Positions 5,315-5,946 of a DNA stretch of 5,946 nt are shown here, piece after piece; within the stretch, counting starts at the first letter, position 1; each line of letters starts with the position of its first letter. The stretch covers positions 11,574 to 17,519 of the forward strand of contig JAPLPC010000081.1 in assembly GCA_026400425.1 (NCBI GenBank), read 5' to 3'. The notes beneath the pieces were generated by a model, which ran no database searches, had not been told where the DNA came from, and saw only the letters and a list, made by a program, of their open reading frames with translations. The translations under genes and the position numbers were made by a program. Origin of the DNA: Hyphomicrobiales bacterium. Lineage in GTDB: Bacteria > Pseudomonadota > Alphaproteobacteria > Rhizobiales > Xanthobacteraceae.

Positions 5315-5557
5315 CTAGTTTCGCACTGTGGGCATCGGGGGCGACCTAGCATTTACGACCTGAGCGACGAGATCCTCGCGACGGAATTTTAGACGATTTT
5401 TTAGATCTGGTAATCCAACCGCCGTTTTTGCGGCGAGCGCATTCCATTCAATCGCGATTTCAGTCCAAGCAATTTTCGTGGCGACGTCTGTCGCGGTTTT
5501 CACCGCTTCCTCTGCGGCCAGAGTTTTTGCGCGGTACAGATCAAAGGTTGTAGTCAA
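5315..5557 (-). CDS. Small hypothetical protein, 80 aa, TTG start
   Basis: Not assigned to a named family. The sequence is a soluble helical protein: DLYRAKTLAAEEAVKTATD followed by IAWTEIAIEWNALAAKTA, then a basic tail (LKNRLKFRREDLVAQVVNAR). The pattern 'A-x-x-A-A-E-E-A ... A-W-x-x-I-A-x-E-W-x-x-L-A' resembles short uncharacterised rhizobial proteins in which a Trp-containing second helix packs on an acidic first one; this is recollection, not a search. The frame opens at a TTG at 5563, but GGAAG (5565-5569, minus strand) would be only 1 nt from it. The next TTG at 5557 has the same GGAAG at 7 nt and gives M-T-T-T-F-D-L-Y, so I choose it. There is no signal peptide. An imperfect inverted repeat lies 37-79 bp upstream. 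Confidence 0.6.
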   Translation of the reverse strand: MTTTFDLYRAKTLAAEEAVKTATDVATKIAWTEIAIEWNALAAKTAVGLPDLKNRLKFRREDLVAQVVNARSPPMPTVRN

Positions 5558-5593
5558 GTTCAAGCTTCCACGATGAGCGGTAGCTCAACACTA

Positions 5594-5636
5594 TCAGTCA
5601 CCGGTTGGGTGCCGGGTTACGTTCGGTGATGACTGA
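5594..5636. repeat. Imperfect inverted repeat upstream of the 80-aa gene
   Basis: TCAGTCACCG (5594-5603) pairs with CGGTGA-TGA-CTGA (5624-5636), which carries three extra bases. The loop is 20 nt. It is placed where a promoter or operator for the 80-aa gene is expected. Confidence 0.3.
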
Positions 5637-5899
5637 GAATGCACGCAACGCACGTGGAAGTCGAGCGAATCACGCGGGATTAAACATGCCTCTGCTGTCG
5701 ATCATCTTATGAAAATCTTGCAAGCACGGGCGTTCGCTTTGGGTCGCGAAATCTAACAACTTCCCGAAACACGCCTAGTCCTCAAACTAGATCGAGCGCG
5801 ACTGCAGGTGTCCTGCTAAGCTACAGCATCACCGCCCAACTTTGGCGAAGTGACTGTGGGCTAGGTAGTGCTCTCGCCAAGGTTTGGGAAGCGATAGAG

Positions 5900-5946
5900 A
5901 TGCCCGAATACGAAATCCGCCGAGCAATAGGCGTCGGTCTACCCAA
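5900..5946 (+). CDS. Possible start of a gene running off the window
   Basis: An ATG at 5900 follows GGGAAG (5886-5891) at 8 nt spacing and opens a frame M-P-E-Y-E-I-R-R-A-I-G-V-G-L-P to the window edge. Only 15 residues are visible, so nothing about function can be said. It could equally be chance. Confidence 0.2.
   Translation, partial: MPEYEIRRAIGVGLP

Larger units (their letters stand above)
5558..5946. other. Largely empty right end of the window
   Basis: Apart from the inverted repeat at 5594-5636 and a possible gene start at 5900, nothing is supported. One plus-strand frame is open from 5684 to the window end, but it has no ATG, GTG or TTG before 5900, and its early residues (rich in Ser, Thr and Arg) do not look like protein. 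Confidence 0.35.

Noticed and set aside
1..5946. CRISPR array, tRNA or rRNA gene, transposase or attachment site.
   Set aside because: I looked for regularly spaced repeats, tRNA-like cloverleaf ends and transposase motifs and saw none; the PAS duplication and short inverted repeats are the only repeats noticed.

Overview
The window looks like a piece of an alphaproteobacterial chromosome or large replicon, most likely Hyphomicrobiales (Bradyrhizobium/Rhizobium-like). I base this on the style of the proteins (AqpZ-type aquaporin, soluble PAS-PAS hybrid histidine kinase, DUF6894-like small protein, short lineage-restricted hypotheticals) and on moderately GC-rich codon use with frequent TTG/GTG start options. 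This is inference from reading; no database was searched.

Layout. 1-147: no supported gene. 148-363 (-): small hypothetical protein, with a TTG start supported by a well-placed AAGGA. 364-493: divergent intergenic region with an inverted repeat and a candidate promoter for the next gene. 494-1210 (+): aquaporin Z. 1231-1833 (-): TetR-family-like protein converging on aqpZ across 20 bp, with a recognisable C-terminal ligand-binding half but an aberrant helix-turn-helix region. 1834-2108: divergent intergenic region with a perfect TATAAT and a small palindrome. 2109-4049 (+): 646-residue soluble hybrid sensor kinase (PAS-PAS-HisKA-HATPase-REC). 4050-4711: gene-poor stretch containing a DUF6894-like small gene broken by an in-frame TAA right after a strong ribosome binding site, followed by short open stretches that look like decayed coding sequence. 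4712-5008 (-) and 5315-5557 (-): two small hypothetical proteins separated by about 306 bp of apparently non-coding DNA. 5558-5946: mostly empty, with an imperfect inverted repeat and a possible gene start at the right edge.

How the parts relate. The recognisable functions are water transport across the inner membrane, a one-component regulator (possibly no longer DNA-binding) and cytoplasmic phospho-signalling. They are not arranged as an operon; strands alternate and no shared pathway can be argued. The sensor kinase ends in its own receiver domain and has no adjacent output regulator, so any partner must lie elsewhere. The right third, with a nonsense-broken gene, low gene density and small orphan ORFs, reads as an eroding accessory region.

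I did not find a convincing new multi-gene system. The observations most worth a second look are the altered recognition helix of the TetR-like protein, which fits a compensated frameshift, the broken DUF6894-like gene, and the gapless tandem PAS duplication.
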